A stretch of 64,000 nt of DNA. Origin: UBA4742 sp002403895 (GTDB lineage: Bacteria; Actinomycetota; Acidimicrobiia; Acidimicrobiales; Acidimicrobilacustridaceae). Within the stretch, counting starts at the first letter, position 1, and every line of letters begins with the position of its first letter. The translations under genes and the position numbers were made by a program. Shown piece by piece: positions 16,819 to 23,945 of this stretch. Location: positions 1-64,000 of the forward strand of contig DAISGD010000002.1 of assembly GCA_036823295.1 (NCBI GenBank). The letters are read 5' to 3'. Below the pieces are notes generated by a model. The model ran no database searches and had not been told where the DNA came from. It saw nothing but the letters and a program-made list of their open reading frames with translations.

Positions 16819-18104
16819 GGCCGGCCCCGACCTCGCCTCAATGCGGCGTGACCCCAGTAGGCAGCGGCCTCGTCCAGGTCGTCTTCGATGCGCAGCAGCT
16901 GGTTGTACTTGGCCACCCGGTCGCTGCGGGCCGGCGCGCCCGTCTTGATCTGGCCGCAGTTGGTCGCCACCGCCAGATCGGCGATGGTGGTGTCCTCGGT
17001 CTCGCCCGAACGATGCGACATCACCGCGGTGTAGCCGGACCGGGTGGCCAGGCCCACCGCCTCGAGCGTCTCGGTGAGCGTGCCGATCTGGTTGACCTTG
17101 ATGAGGATCGAGTTGGCCACCCCGGCCTCGATCCCCCGGGCCAGGCGCTCGGTGTTGGTCACGAACAGGTCGTCGCCCACCAGTTGCACCCGGTGGCCGA
17201 TGGCCTCGGTGATGGCCTTCCAGCCGTCCCAGTCCTCCTCGGCCATGCCGTCCTCGATGGACACAATCGGATACCGGGTGGACAGATCCGCGTAGTAGGC
17301 CCCCATCTCGTCAGGGGTGAGGGTGCGACCCTCGCCGGCCAGCACGTAGGCGCCGTCGCGGTAGAACTCGGTCGAGGCGGGGTCGAGGGCCACAGCGATC
17401 TGGTCACCGGGGGTGAAGCCGGCCCGTTCGATGGCGGCCACCAGCAGCTGGCACGCCTCTTCGTTGGAGCCGAGGTTGGGGGCGAAGCCACCCTCGTCGC
17501 CCACCGCGGTGGACAGGCCCTGCTCCTGCAAGACCTTCTGCAGCATGTGGTAGGTCTCGACTCCCCACCGGAGGCCCTCGCGGAACGACGCCGCCCCCAC
17601 CGGCATGATCATGAACTCTTGGAGGTCCACGTTGTTGTCGGCATGCTCGCCCCCGTTGAGCACGTTCATCATGGGGACAGGCAGGACGTGGGCGTTGGTC
17701 CCACCCACGTAGCGGTAGAGGGGCAGGTCGAGCTCATTGGCCGCCGCCCGGGCCACGGCGAGGGACACCCCGAGGATGGCGTTGGCCCCGAGCCGCGCCT
17801 TGTTGTCGGTGTCGTCGAGATCGCCCAGGATGCGGTCGATGTCGCGCTGGTCCAGAGCGTCGAGACCGACGAGCGTGTCGTAGATCTCGTCCTCCACGTG
17901 TCCGACGGCGTCGAGCACTCCCTTGCCGCCGTAGCGGTCGCCACCGTCGCGCAGCTCCACAGCCTCGAACTGCCCGGTGGACGCGCCGGACGGGACGATG
18001 GCTCGGCCTTGAGCCCCGCTGTCGAGGAAGACCTCGACCTCCACGGTGGGGTTGCCTCGGGAGTCGAGGACCTCCCGTCCGACGATGTGTTCGATGGTGC
18101 TCAC
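16815..18104 (-). CDS. eno: Enolase
   Basis: A 429-residue phosphopyruvate hydratase (2-phosphoglycerate to phosphoenolpyruvate). Complete motifs: VLDSRGNPTVEVEV, SGASTGQFEAVELRDG, GDEGGFAPNL, metal ligands in ALDPASTEFY and SIEDGMAEEDWDGW, QLVGDDLFVTN, KVNQIGTLTETLEAV and the C-terminal signature SHRSGETEDTTIADLAVA. GTG at 18104 is preceded by GGAG at five bases. It is the first gene of the eno-ftsB operon; 148 bases separate it from the VOC gene upstream. Confidence 0.98.
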   Translation of the reverse strand: MSTIEHIVGREVLDSRGNPTVEVEVFLDSGAQGRAIVPSGASTGQFEAVELRDGGDRYGGKGVLDAVGHVEDEIYDTLVGLDALDQRDIDRILGDLDDTDNKARLGANAILGVSLAVARAAANELDLPLYRYVGGTNAHVLPVPMMNVLNGGEHADNNVDLQEFMIMPVGAASFREGLRWGVETYHMLQKVLQEQGLSTAVGDEGGFAPNLGSNEEACQLLVAAIERAGFTPGDQIAVALDPASTEFYRDGAYVLAGEGRTLTPDEMGAYYADLSTRYPIVSIEDGMAEEDWDGWKAITEAIGHRVQLVGDDLFVTNTERLARGIEAGVANSILIKVNQIGTLTETLEAVGLATRSGYTAVMSHRSGETEDTTIADLAVATNCGQIKTGAPARSDRVAKYNQLLRIEDDLDEAAAYWGHAALRRGRGRP

Positions 18105-18154
18105 GGGTGCTCCGATGCTCCTCGGGAGGTGGAAAGAAAGGTTCGCAGGCCCAC

Positions 18155-18184
18155 ACCAAGCGTGGGTGGACCCCCACCCTTGGT
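18155..18184 (-). promoter_or_regulatory. Hairpin in the eno upstream region
   Basis: ACCAAG at 18155-18160 pairs with CTTGGT at 18179-18184, and GGTGG at 18165-18169 pairs with CCACC at 18174-18178, giving about eleven base pairs with an asymmetric bulge. It lies downstream of the VOC gene stop and about 50 bases before the eno start. It could be a terminator for the VOC transcript or part of the eno leader. Confidence 0.35.
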
Positions 18185-18252
18185 TTCCCCCAGCTTTCGG
18201 CGTCGATTCTGCTCGCTGAACGGGAAGAATCGGGCGTCAGAAACGGGGAAGG

Positions 18253-18612
18253 TCAGGGGCGCGCGGGCTGCTGGTGTAGCTCGACGGTGTTGCCAGCCGG
18301 GTCGTGGAGGAACGCCTGGAGGTTGTTCCCCACCGGCCCCGGGTCGCTCACCGTCACCCCCGAGGCTCGCAGCTCGGCCACGGTGGCCGCCAGATCGTCG
18401 ACCAGGATGGCGAAATGCTGGCCTTGGTCGGCCGGGGGCTTGGCCTCGATGAGATGGACCTGCTGGCCGCCCACGTCCAGCCAGGCACCGCCGAACCCGA
18501 ACGCGGGCCGGTCATCTCGCACGGTCAGGCCGAGGGAGCCGACGTAGAACGCCAGCGCCGCCTCAACGTCATCGACGTTGATCGAGACGTGGTGGACGGC
18601 GAGCGGTTCCAT
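18253..18612 (-). CDS. VOC-superfamily (glyoxalase/bleomycin-resistance) protein
   Basis: A 119-residue single-domain VOC protein. Two beta-alpha-beta-beta-beta modules are visible: HHVSINVDDVEAALAFYVGSLGL and HFAILVDDLAATVAELRASGV, ending FLHDPAGNTVELHQ. Metal ligands fit His near the start, His in QQVHLIEA, His in GQHFAIL and Glu in TVELHQ. Substrate unknown; this length and spacing is common for glyoxalase-like and methylmalonyl-CoA-epimerase-like proteins. ATG at 18612 follows a GGGGGG stretch. It lies between the thiolase gene and eno on the same strand. Confidence 0.88.
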   Translation of the reverse strand: MEPLAVHHVSINVDDVEAALAFYVGSLGLTVRDDRPAFGFGGAWLDVGGQQVHLIEAKPPADQGQHFAILVDDLAATVAELRASGVTVSDPGPVGNNLQAFLHDPAGNTVELHQQPARP

Positions 18613-18635
18613 CCCCCCAGTCTGTCAGCTGACCG

Positions 18636-19841
18636 TTAGCTCAGCTCGGTACCGAGGATGCTGACGAACGAGACCATCTCGCCCGGGTAGCCCCCCAGAT
18701 TGTGCACCAGGCCGAGGTGACGACCAAACGGCCCGTCCACCGTGTCGATGCGGCGGTCCTCGGGGGCCTCGCCGCGGAGCTGGAGCCAGTTCTCGAAGTG
18801 CATGCGCAGGCCCGATGCTCCGACCGGATGGCCGAAGCTCTTCAGCCCGCCGTCGGGGTTGACCGGCAGCTCACCATGGAGGTTGAACACTCCGGCCTCC
18901 TCGTCCTTCCAGGCCTGGCCCCGATCGGAGAACCCGAGGTCTTCCATCAACACCAGTTCGGTCGGGGTGAAGCAGTCGTGCACCTCGGCCATGGCCAGCT
19001 CGCGCCGGGGGTCGGTGATGCCGGCCTGGGCGTAAGCGTCGGCTGCGGTGGCCGCCACCTCGGGGAAGGTCGTGTAGTCATACGACGGATCGATGGTGCC
19101 CGACCCGTTGCCGGCCACGAACGACAGCGCCTTGATGTAGAGCGGCTTGCCGGTGTAGCGGTGGGCGTCGGTGGCCCGCACCACGATGGCGGCCGCCGAC
19201 CCGTCGGCCACCCCGGCGCAGTCGAACACGCCCAGGCGACCGGCCACCACCGGCGCGTTGCAGATGGCGTCGATGTCCATCTCCCGGCGAAACTGAGCTC
19301 GGGGGTTGCGGGCGCCGTTGTAGTGGTTCTTGGCGGCGATGCCGGCCAGGACTCGCTTGAGCACGTCCTCGTCCACGCCGTAGCGCTGGGCGTAGGCCGG
19401 CACCACCAGGCTGAACATGGCTGCCGCGGTGAGGCTGCGGCCGGTCCCGTCGTTGGGGATGGGGAACGCGTTGAGCCCCTGGTAGCCACTGTCCTTGACC
19501 TTCTCCACGCCGACGGCCATGGCCACGTCGTAGGCGCCCGACGCCACCGCGTAGGCGGCCTGGCGCAGGGCCTCGGAACCCGACGCGCAGTAGTTCTCCA
19601 CCCGGGTGACCGGCTTGTTCTCGAGCTTGAGCGGGGCGGCCAGGGTGATGCCGCTCATGCCCGACTGGGCCGTGCCCAACCAGAAGGCGTCGACGGCGTG
19701 CTTGTCCATCCCCGCCGAGCCGAGGGCCTCGGTCACCGCGTCGATCATGAGATCGTCGGCGCTCTTGTCCCAGTGCTCGCGAAACGGGGTGCAGCCCATC
19801 CCCACGATGGCGACCCTGTCGCGGATGCCGTGTGAGCTCAC
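18636..19841 (-). CDS. SCP-x type thiolase (acetyl-CoA acetyltransferase family)
   Basis: A 401-residue thiolase-fold enzyme. The acylated cysteine is C85 in VENYCASGSEALRQ; catalytic histidines fit H288 in AEVHDCFTP and H338 in SFGHPVGASG. The second catalytic cysteine near the C-terminus (usually CxGGG) is replaced by VHNLGG, as in SCP-x/lipid-transfer thiolases. Those enzymes cleave 3-ketoacyl-CoAs of sterol or branched chains or act as aldolases with DUF35 partners. It starts in a 4-base overlap with the HMGS/DUF35 gene, so the two proteins are probably partners. Confidence 0.9.
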   Translation of the reverse strand: MSSHGIRDRVAIVGMGCTPFREHWDKSADDLMIDAVTEALGSAGMDKHAVDAFWLGTAQSGMSGITLAAPLKLENKPVTRVENYCASGSEALRQAAYAVASGAYDVAMAVGVEKVKDSGYQGLNAFPIPNDGTGRSLTAAAMFSLVVPAYAQRYGVDEDVLKRVLAGIAAKNHYNGARNPRAQFRREMDIDAICNAPVVAGRLGVFDCAGVADGSAAAIVVRATDAHRYTGKPLYIKALSFVAGNGSGTIDPSYDYTTFPEVAATAADAYAQAGITDPRRELAMAEVHDCFTPTELVLMEDLGFSDRGQAWKDEEAGVFNLHGELPVNPDGGLKSFGHPVGASGLRMHFENWLQLRGEAPEDRRIDTVDGPFGRHLGLVHNLGGYPGEMVSFVSILGTELS

Positions 19842-21274
19842 GCGTCCTCCCTGATGAGCTTGGCCTTCCAGAAGTAGTTCTGGATGCCATCGGCCCGGTT
19901 GAGCCGGCGGAACGTCATCTCGACCCGGGCCCCGATGGCCACTTCGTCGGCGGACAGGTCGGTCAGTTCGATGGGCAGGCGCCCCCCACCCGCGGCCTCG
20001 TCGAAATCCACCACCGCGAACACGATCGGCGGGCTGGGCGAGTAGGCCAGGCGGTCGATGGTGAAGGTGACGACGGTGCCGGTGGCGTCGGCCATCGGCA
20101 GCGGCTCCATGTCGTCGAGCGCCCCACCCTGGTACGCCACCCGGGCCGGGGGCAGGTGCACCGCGCCCGTGGTCCGGTCACGACTGCCGACGAAGCCGAA
20201 CTTCCAGTCTTCGCTGCGGGCCGCGGCCGACGACGACGCCCGGGCCGGCTCGGGGCGCCGGGGCGGCTCGATGGTGACCATGGCGTTCCAGGCCAGGAAG
20301 GTCAGGTAACGCAGCCCTTCGCGCCCGGCGATGATCTGCGAGCCGACCGGGCGGGCGGAGATGTGGCTGTCGATGGCGGCGGTGGTGCGGAACAAGGTGA
20401 CGTCGGCACCGTCGGCCACCACCACGAGGGCGATCACCTCGCCGGGCTGGGCCCGTTCGAGGGCGTGGGCCAGCAGCAACGCCGGCTGGGCGGCGCCCGG
20501 GTTGCCTACCGTGGCCAGCAGGTCTTCGGCCGCGCCACCGGTACCGACGCTGACCTTGGCCGACACCTGGCGGACGGCGCGGGCGTGGGTGCCGGCCACG
20601 ATGACCTGGCCGATGTCCGCCGCGGCCAGTCCGGTGGCGGCCAGCGCCTGCTTCCAGGCTTCCTGGCCGAGGGGGACGTACTGCATCTCGCCGAACCGCT
20701 CCTCCCATTGCTTGGAGCGAACGTCGCCGGGGGTGCGCCACCGGTCGAGGAACTCCTCGGTGAGCGAGGCACCGCCCAGGTATTCGGCCAGCACGGGGGA
20801 GCCGGGGGCGTCGTCGCCGATGAGCAGGGCGGCGGCCGCGTCGCCCCCCTCGCGCTCGTCGGCGCTGGTGGGCAGCCCGGTACGCACATCGGCGGCAGTG
20901 ACCAGGGTGGTGCCGCCACCGGTGAGAGCGGCGCGCAGGGCGCCCATGGCCGAGCGCACCGACCCGTTGGCGTCGAAGGCGGCCGCCTCGCGGTCGAGCC
21001 GGACCGCGGCGTGCACGATGGTGGCGTTCGTCTTGTCGACATAGGCCGGCGCCGTGGTGGAGAACCACAGGGCGTCGGGCGCAGCGCGGCCGGCGTCGCC
21101 GAGCGGACGAAGGGCCAGGCGGGCGGCCTCGACGGCCATGGTGGTGGTGTCCTCGTCGTAGGAGGCGACCGACCGGGTGCCCTTGCCGGCGTTCGTGCCG
21201 CTGGCCTCGGTGATGGTCGCCCGGTCGAGCCGGTGATACGGCACGTACCCGGCGAAACTCAGGATCCCCCTCAT
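19838..21274 (-). CDS. HMG-CoA-synthase-like / DUF35 OB-fold fusion protein lacking cysteine
   Basis: A 478-residue two-domain protein. Residues 1-330 resemble the thiolase-fold HMG-CoA synthase/KAS III superfamily (ILSFAGYVPYHRLDR, FSTTAPAYVDKTNATIVHAA, FDANGSVRSAMGALRAAL, GNPGAAQPALLLAHAL). Residues about 355-478 are a DUF35 OB-fold (VHLPPARVAYQGG, GTVVTFTIDRLAYSPSPPIVFAVVDF, IGARVEMTFRRL). The position of the catalytic cysteine reads DANGSV, and the usual DUF35 zinc cysteines are missing. The whole chain has no cysteine. A structural or substrate-binding partner of the adjacent thiolase is more likely than a condensing enzyme. ATG at 21274 has GAGAGG six bases upstream. Confidence 0.85.
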   Translation of the reverse strand: MRGILSFAGYVPYHRLDRATITEASGTNAGKGTRSVASYDEDTTTMAVEAARLALRPLGDAGRAAPDALWFSTTAPAYVDKTNATIVHAAVRLDREAAAFDANGSVRSAMGALRAALTGGGTTLVTAADVRTGLPTSADEREGGDAAAALLIGDDAPGSPVLAEYLGGASLTEEFLDRWRTPGDVRSKQWEERFGEMQYVPLGQEAWKQALAATGLAAADIGQVIVAGTHARAVRQVSAKVSVGTGGAAEDLLATVGNPGAAQPALLLAHALERAQPGEVIALVVVADGADVTLFRTTAAIDSHISARPVGSQIIAGREGLRYLTFLAWNAMVTIEPPRRPEPARASSSAAARSEDWKFGFVGSRDRTTGAVHLPPARVAYQGGALDDMEPLPMADATGTVVTFTIDRLAYSPSPPIVFAVVDFDEAAGGGRLPIELTDLSADEVAIGARVEMTFRRLNRADGIQNYFWKAKLIREDA

Positions 21275-21313
21275 CGCATGCCTCTCATCGCGTCGCAGTG
21301 TAGGCGGCAGAAA

Positions 21314-21330
21314 TCTGACGCCACGTCAGA
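21314..21330. promoter_or_regulatory. Palindromic operator A (TCTGACG-CCA-CGTCAGA)
   Basis: A perfect inverted repeat with 7-base arms and a 3-base centre. It lies 40 bases before the HMGS/DUF35 start and covers the -35 region expected for a minus-strand -10 box TACACT at 21302-21297. The same 17 bases, within a 22-base identical stretch, recur at 21981-21997. The symmetry and size suit a TetR-family repressor dimer. Confidence 0.7.
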
Positions 21331-21393
21331 CGCGCGGGCATGCACGACGACTGCGGACTTCGCCGTGGCGGAGATAGGTTGCCATCCGGAAAG

Positions 21394-21417
21394 TCATGAC
21401 TAGTATTCTGGTCATGA
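21394..21417. promoter_or_regulatory. Toxin-antitoxin promoter and autoregulatory operator
   Basis: TCATGAC at 21394-21400 and GTCATGA at 21411-21417 are perfect 7-base inverted arms. Between them lies the -10 box TATTCT (21404-21409), only four bases from the ATG at 21414. TTGCCA at 21379-21384 is a possible -35, with a long 19-base spacer. The first arm is inside a 10-base palindrome (AGTCATGACT). Binding of the Phd-like antitoxin here would block its own leaderless promoter. Confidence 0.6.
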
Positions 21418-21689
21418 GTGAGACCCTGCCACTGTCCGAGATCAAGGCCCACCTGTCCGAGATCGTCGACCGGGTCGAGGCCGAGCACGAACGCATCGTC
21501 CTCACCCGCAACGGTCGCCCCGCAGCCGTGCTTCTGAGCCCGGAGGACCTGGCGGCGCTCGAAGACACCATCGAGTTGCTGTCAGATCCGTCGGCTCTCA
21601 CCGACATCGAGGAGGCTCGGGCCGCCGTCGCCGCGGGCGACTTCGTCACCGCGGACGAGTTGCGGGCCCGCTACCGCCATGACCGATGA
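21414..21689 (+). CDS. Phd/YefM-type antitoxin
   Basis: A 91-residue type II antitoxin. The N-terminal DNA-binding domain reads LPLSEIKAHLSEIVDRVEAEHERIVLTRNGRPAAVLLSPEDLAALEDTIELL, the standard Phd/YefM pattern; an acidic tail follows (DIEEARAAVAAGDFVTADELRARYRHDR), which would wrap the toxin. ATG at 21414 is preferred over the in-frame ATG at 21396, because the promoter and operator lie between them. The gene overlaps the toxin gene by 11 bases. Confidence 0.93.
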   Translation: MSETLPLSEIKAHLSEIVDRVEAEHERIVLTRNGRPAAVLLSPEDLAALEDTIELLSDPSALTDIEEARAAVAAGDFVTADELRARYRHDR

Positions 21690-21957
21690 GCGCCCCTGGG
21701 GGCTTCGCATAGCGGGGCCGGCCGAACGGTCCCTGGCCCGGCTCCCCGAGGGGGTGGCCGCCGCCATTGTCGAGTTCATGGTCGGCGCGCTGGCGGCGTC
21801 ACCCACCATCGTCGGCCATCCCCTCAGGGCCGAGCTTGAGGGCCTCTGGTCAGCCCGCCGGGGTGCCTACCGCGTCATCTACGAGCTCGACCGACGCCGC
21901 CACAGGGTGACCGTGCTCCGCATCGACCACCGGGCCGACGTGTACCGCCCACGCTGA
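21679..21957 (+). CDS. RelE/ParE-superfamily toxin
   Basis: A 92-residue RelE-fold toxin: LRIAGPAERSLARLPEGVAAAIVEF, then GHPLRAELEGLWSARRGAYRVIYELDRRRHRVTVLRIDHRADVYRPR. The LxGLWSxRxGxYRVIYxxD block and terminal HRADVYR are hallmarks of RelE-type mRNA interferases that cut ribosome-bound mRNA. Basic residues at the end suit the active site. It is the second gene of the pair, translationally coupled through the overlap. Confidence 0.93.
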   Translation: MTDERPWGLRIAGPAERSLARLPEGVAAAIVEFMVGALAASPTIVGHPLRAELEGLWSARRGAYRVIYELDRRRHRVTVLRIDHRADVYRPR

Positions 21958-21980
21958 GGATCTGTTCGGGCGTCGCTAGA

Positions 21981-21997
21981 TCTGACGCCACGTCAGA
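21981..21997. promoter_or_regulatory. Palindromic operator B (identical to operator A)
   Basis: The same 17-base palindrome as 21314-21330, in the same orientation including five flanking bases. It sits 19 bases before the leaderless -10 box (22017-22022) of the CoA-transferase gene and overlaps its -35 region. Together with operator A it brackets the toxin-antitoxin genes. Confidence 0.7.
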
Positions 21998-22016
21998 CGC
22001 GGGGGTCGCCGTGCCC

Positions 22017-22022
22017 TACGAT
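22017..22022 (+). promoter_or_regulatory. Leaderless -10 box of the CoA-transferase gene
   Basis: TACGAT lies six bases before ATG at 22029, so transcription would start at the ATG. This favours ATG over the upstream GTG at 22011. The -35 position is covered by operator B, consistent with repression. Confidence 0.5.
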
Positions 22023-22028
22023 CCGGTC

Positions 22029-23309
22029 ATGCGCCTGGGGGACACCGCCAACGCCGCCGCCGAACCGTGGGGCAAGCCGCTCGACGGCGTCCGCATCCTG
22101 GCCGCCGAGCAGATGCAGGCCCTCCCCTACGCCACCCAGTTGCTGGCCCGCCTGGGGGCGGAGGTGGTCAAGGTCGAGCACCCGGTGCACGGCGAGTCAG
22201 GGCGCGGCGCCCAGCCGGCCATGACCGACCCCGATGGGCGCAGCGTGGGGGCCACGTTCCTCCGCAACAACTTGAACAAACGCAGCATCGGCCTCGACCT
22301 GAAGGCGCCCGAGGGGCAGGCCCTGTTCCGCTCGCTCATCCCCCACTTCGACATCGTGGCCGAGAACTTCAAGCCGGGCACCATGGCTCGCATGGGTCTG
22401 GCCTATGAGGATCTGGCCGCTGAGTTCCCCGAGATGATCTACGTCTCGATCTCGGGGTTCGGCAACGGCGTCGGGGGCGAACCGGCCGACGGCGCCGACG
22501 CAAGCGGGTCGCCGTATGACTCGTGGCCGGCCTATGCCCCCATTGTCGAAGCCATGTCGGGCGTCTACGAATACAAGCGCGAGGCCGGCCGGCCCCCGCT
22601 GGTGGCCCCGGTGGGGGCCCTGGGCGACATCGGCACCGCGCTGTTCGGCGTGGTCGGCATCCTCGCCGCGCTGCGCCACCGCGACCACACCAGTCAGGGC
22701 CAGTACGTCGACGTCGCCATGTTCGACGCCATGGTGGCCATGACCGACCTGGTCACGAACTTCTGGTCGATGGGGCTACGGCCCGACGGGGCCGGTCCGG
22801 CCCTGATCATGGACGGGTTCGAGGCGGCCGACGGCTGGTTCATCGTCCAGGTCGGGCGCGAGCACCAGTTCGCCAAGCTGGCCGAGGTGGTGGACCATCC
22901 CGAATGGGTCGACGATCCTCGCTTCGCCACCCGGGCCGGCTGGCGGGCGGAGATGGAGACCATCATTCGGCCCGCCATCGAGGGGTGGGCGTCGTCGCGT
23001 ACGCGGCTGGAGGCGTGCGAGGTGTTGAGCGCGGCTGGCATCGCCGCCGGGCCCTGCTTCGACGCCCCGGAGGTCATCGGCGATGCCCACGTCGCCGCCC
23101 GCCACATGCTGGTGGAGATGCCCCGCACCGACGGCGTAGCCGACCCGGTGCTCGTGCCCGGCAACCCGGTCAAGCTGTCGAAGATGGCCGATGGACCCGA
23201 CGAGCGGGTGCCCTGGGTAGGCGAGCACACCGACGCCGTGCTGCGGGCCGAGTTGGGCCTGAGCGACGACGAGCTCACCCGCCTGCGCGACGCCGGCGTC
23301 ATCACCTGA
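22029..23309 (+). CDS. CaiB/BaiF family (family III) CoA-transferase
   Basis: A 426-residue family III CoA-transferase that moves CoA between carboxylic acids. Marks: LDGVRILAAEQMQALPYATQLLARLGAEVVKVEHP, NLNKRSIGLDLKAPEGQALF, FDIVAENFKPGTMARMGL (site of the catalytic aspartate region), YVSISGFGNG, and GDIGTALFGVVGILAALRHRD. ATG at 22029 matches the promoter layout; GTG at 22011 is the alternative. It runs divergently from the thiolase pair and shares its operator sequence, so it probably serves the same acyl-CoA pathway. Confidence 0.93.
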   Translation: MRLGDTANAAAEPWGKPLDGVRILAAEQMQALPYATQLLARLGAEVVKVEHPVHGESGRGAQPAMTDPDGRSVGATFLRNNLNKRSIGLDLKAPEGQALFRSLIPHFDIVAENFKPGTMARMGLAYEDLAAEFPEMIYVSISGFGNGVGGEPADGADASGSPYDSWPAYAPIVEAMSGVYEYKREAGRPPLVAPVGALGDIGTALFGVVGILAALRHRDHTSQGQYVDVAMFDAMVAMTDLVTNFWSMGLRPDGAGPALIMDGFEAADGWFIVQVGREHQFAKLAEVVDHPEWVDDPRFATRAGWRAEMETIIRPAIEGWASSRTRLEACEVLSAAGIAAGPCFDAPEVIGDAHVAARHMLVEMPRTDGVADPVLVPGNPVKLSKMADGPDERVPWVGEHTDAVLRAELGLSDDELTRLRDAGVIT

Positions 23310-23334
23310 TCATCCCGATCCCGACCAACCGATT

Positions 23335-23377
23335 CTGGCGACAGTAGGTGCCCCATAGGGGACCCAGTCGTCGCCAG
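23335..23377. repeat. Dispersed hairpin repeat A, copy 1
   Basis: A 43-base intergenic element with 8-base terminal inverted arms (CTGGCGAC and GTCGCCAG) around an inner CCCC-AT-A-GGGG hairpin. A related element lies at 47883-47926. The outer arm differs at one base pair (C-G here, T-A there), a compensatory change. It lies between the CoA-transferase stop and the SnoaL-like gene. Confidence 0.6.
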
Positions 23378-23421
23378 TTCGTCAGATTTCGCCAGAGTTC
23401 CCAGAGACGAGGAGTACGACC

Positions 23422-23883
23422 ATGGGTACGTGGACACGCCAGGAACTGCAGGAGGCCCACGACGCCTTCGCCGCGGCCGCCGCCGAGTCGGGCCGCACCG
23501 GGGACTGGTCGATCTGGGCCGACCGCTTCACCGAGGACGCCGACTACCACGAGCACCTGTACGGCACGTTTCACGGCCGGGACGAGATCCTGGCGTGGAT
23601 CACCGAGACCATGTCGACGTGGCCCAACTCGGAGATGACCCAGTTCCCCCACACCTGGTGCGTGTGCGACGAGGAGAAGGGCTGGTGGATCTGTGAGATC
23701 CAGAACCGGTTCGACGATCCCGGCGACGGCAAGATCTACGAGGCGGCCAACATCACCATCCTCAAGTACGCCGGCGACGGACGTTTCTCCTCGGAGGAGG
23801 ACGTCTACAACCCGGGCAACTTCGCCCCCATGGTCAAGGCCTGGATGGACGCCAAGGCCGCCGACCCCGACCCTTTCTCGTGA
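23422..23883 (+). CDS. SnoaL-like / NTF2-fold protein
   Basis: A 153-residue NTF2-like alpha+beta barrel protein: RQELQEAHDAFAAAAAESGRTGDW, WADRFTEDADYHEHLYGTFHGRDEILAWI, FPHTWCVCDEEKGWWICEIQNRFDDPGDG, and EAANITILKYAGDGRFSSEEDVYNP. The pattern is close to SnoaL-like proteins of steroid or acyl-CoA catabolism in actinobacteria, where some act as isomerases or hydratases. ATG at 23422 follows GAGGAG. It lies just downstream of the CoA-transferase, on the same strand. Confidence 0.85.
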   Translation: MGTWTRQELQEAHDAFAAAAAESGRTGDWSIWADRFTEDADYHEHLYGTFHGRDEILAWITETMSTWPNSEMTQFPHTWCVCDEEKGWWICEIQNRFDDPGDGKIYEAANITILKYAGDGRFSSEEDVYNPGNFAPMVKAWMDAKAADPDPFS

Positions 23884-23945
23884 TCTCGCCGAGCTTGTCG
23901 ATGAGACCACCGCGGATCAACCGTTCCGGGTCTGACCCGAGATCA
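23881..23945. terminator. Nested hairpin spanning two convergent stop codons
   Basis: TGATCTCG (23881-23888) pairs perfectly with CGAGATCA (23938-23945); inside it AGACC (23904-23908) pairs with GGTCT (23929-23933). The outer arms contain the TGA codons of both the SnoaL-like gene (plus) and the amidase (minus). The position suits a shared bidirectional terminator. Confidence 0.4.
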
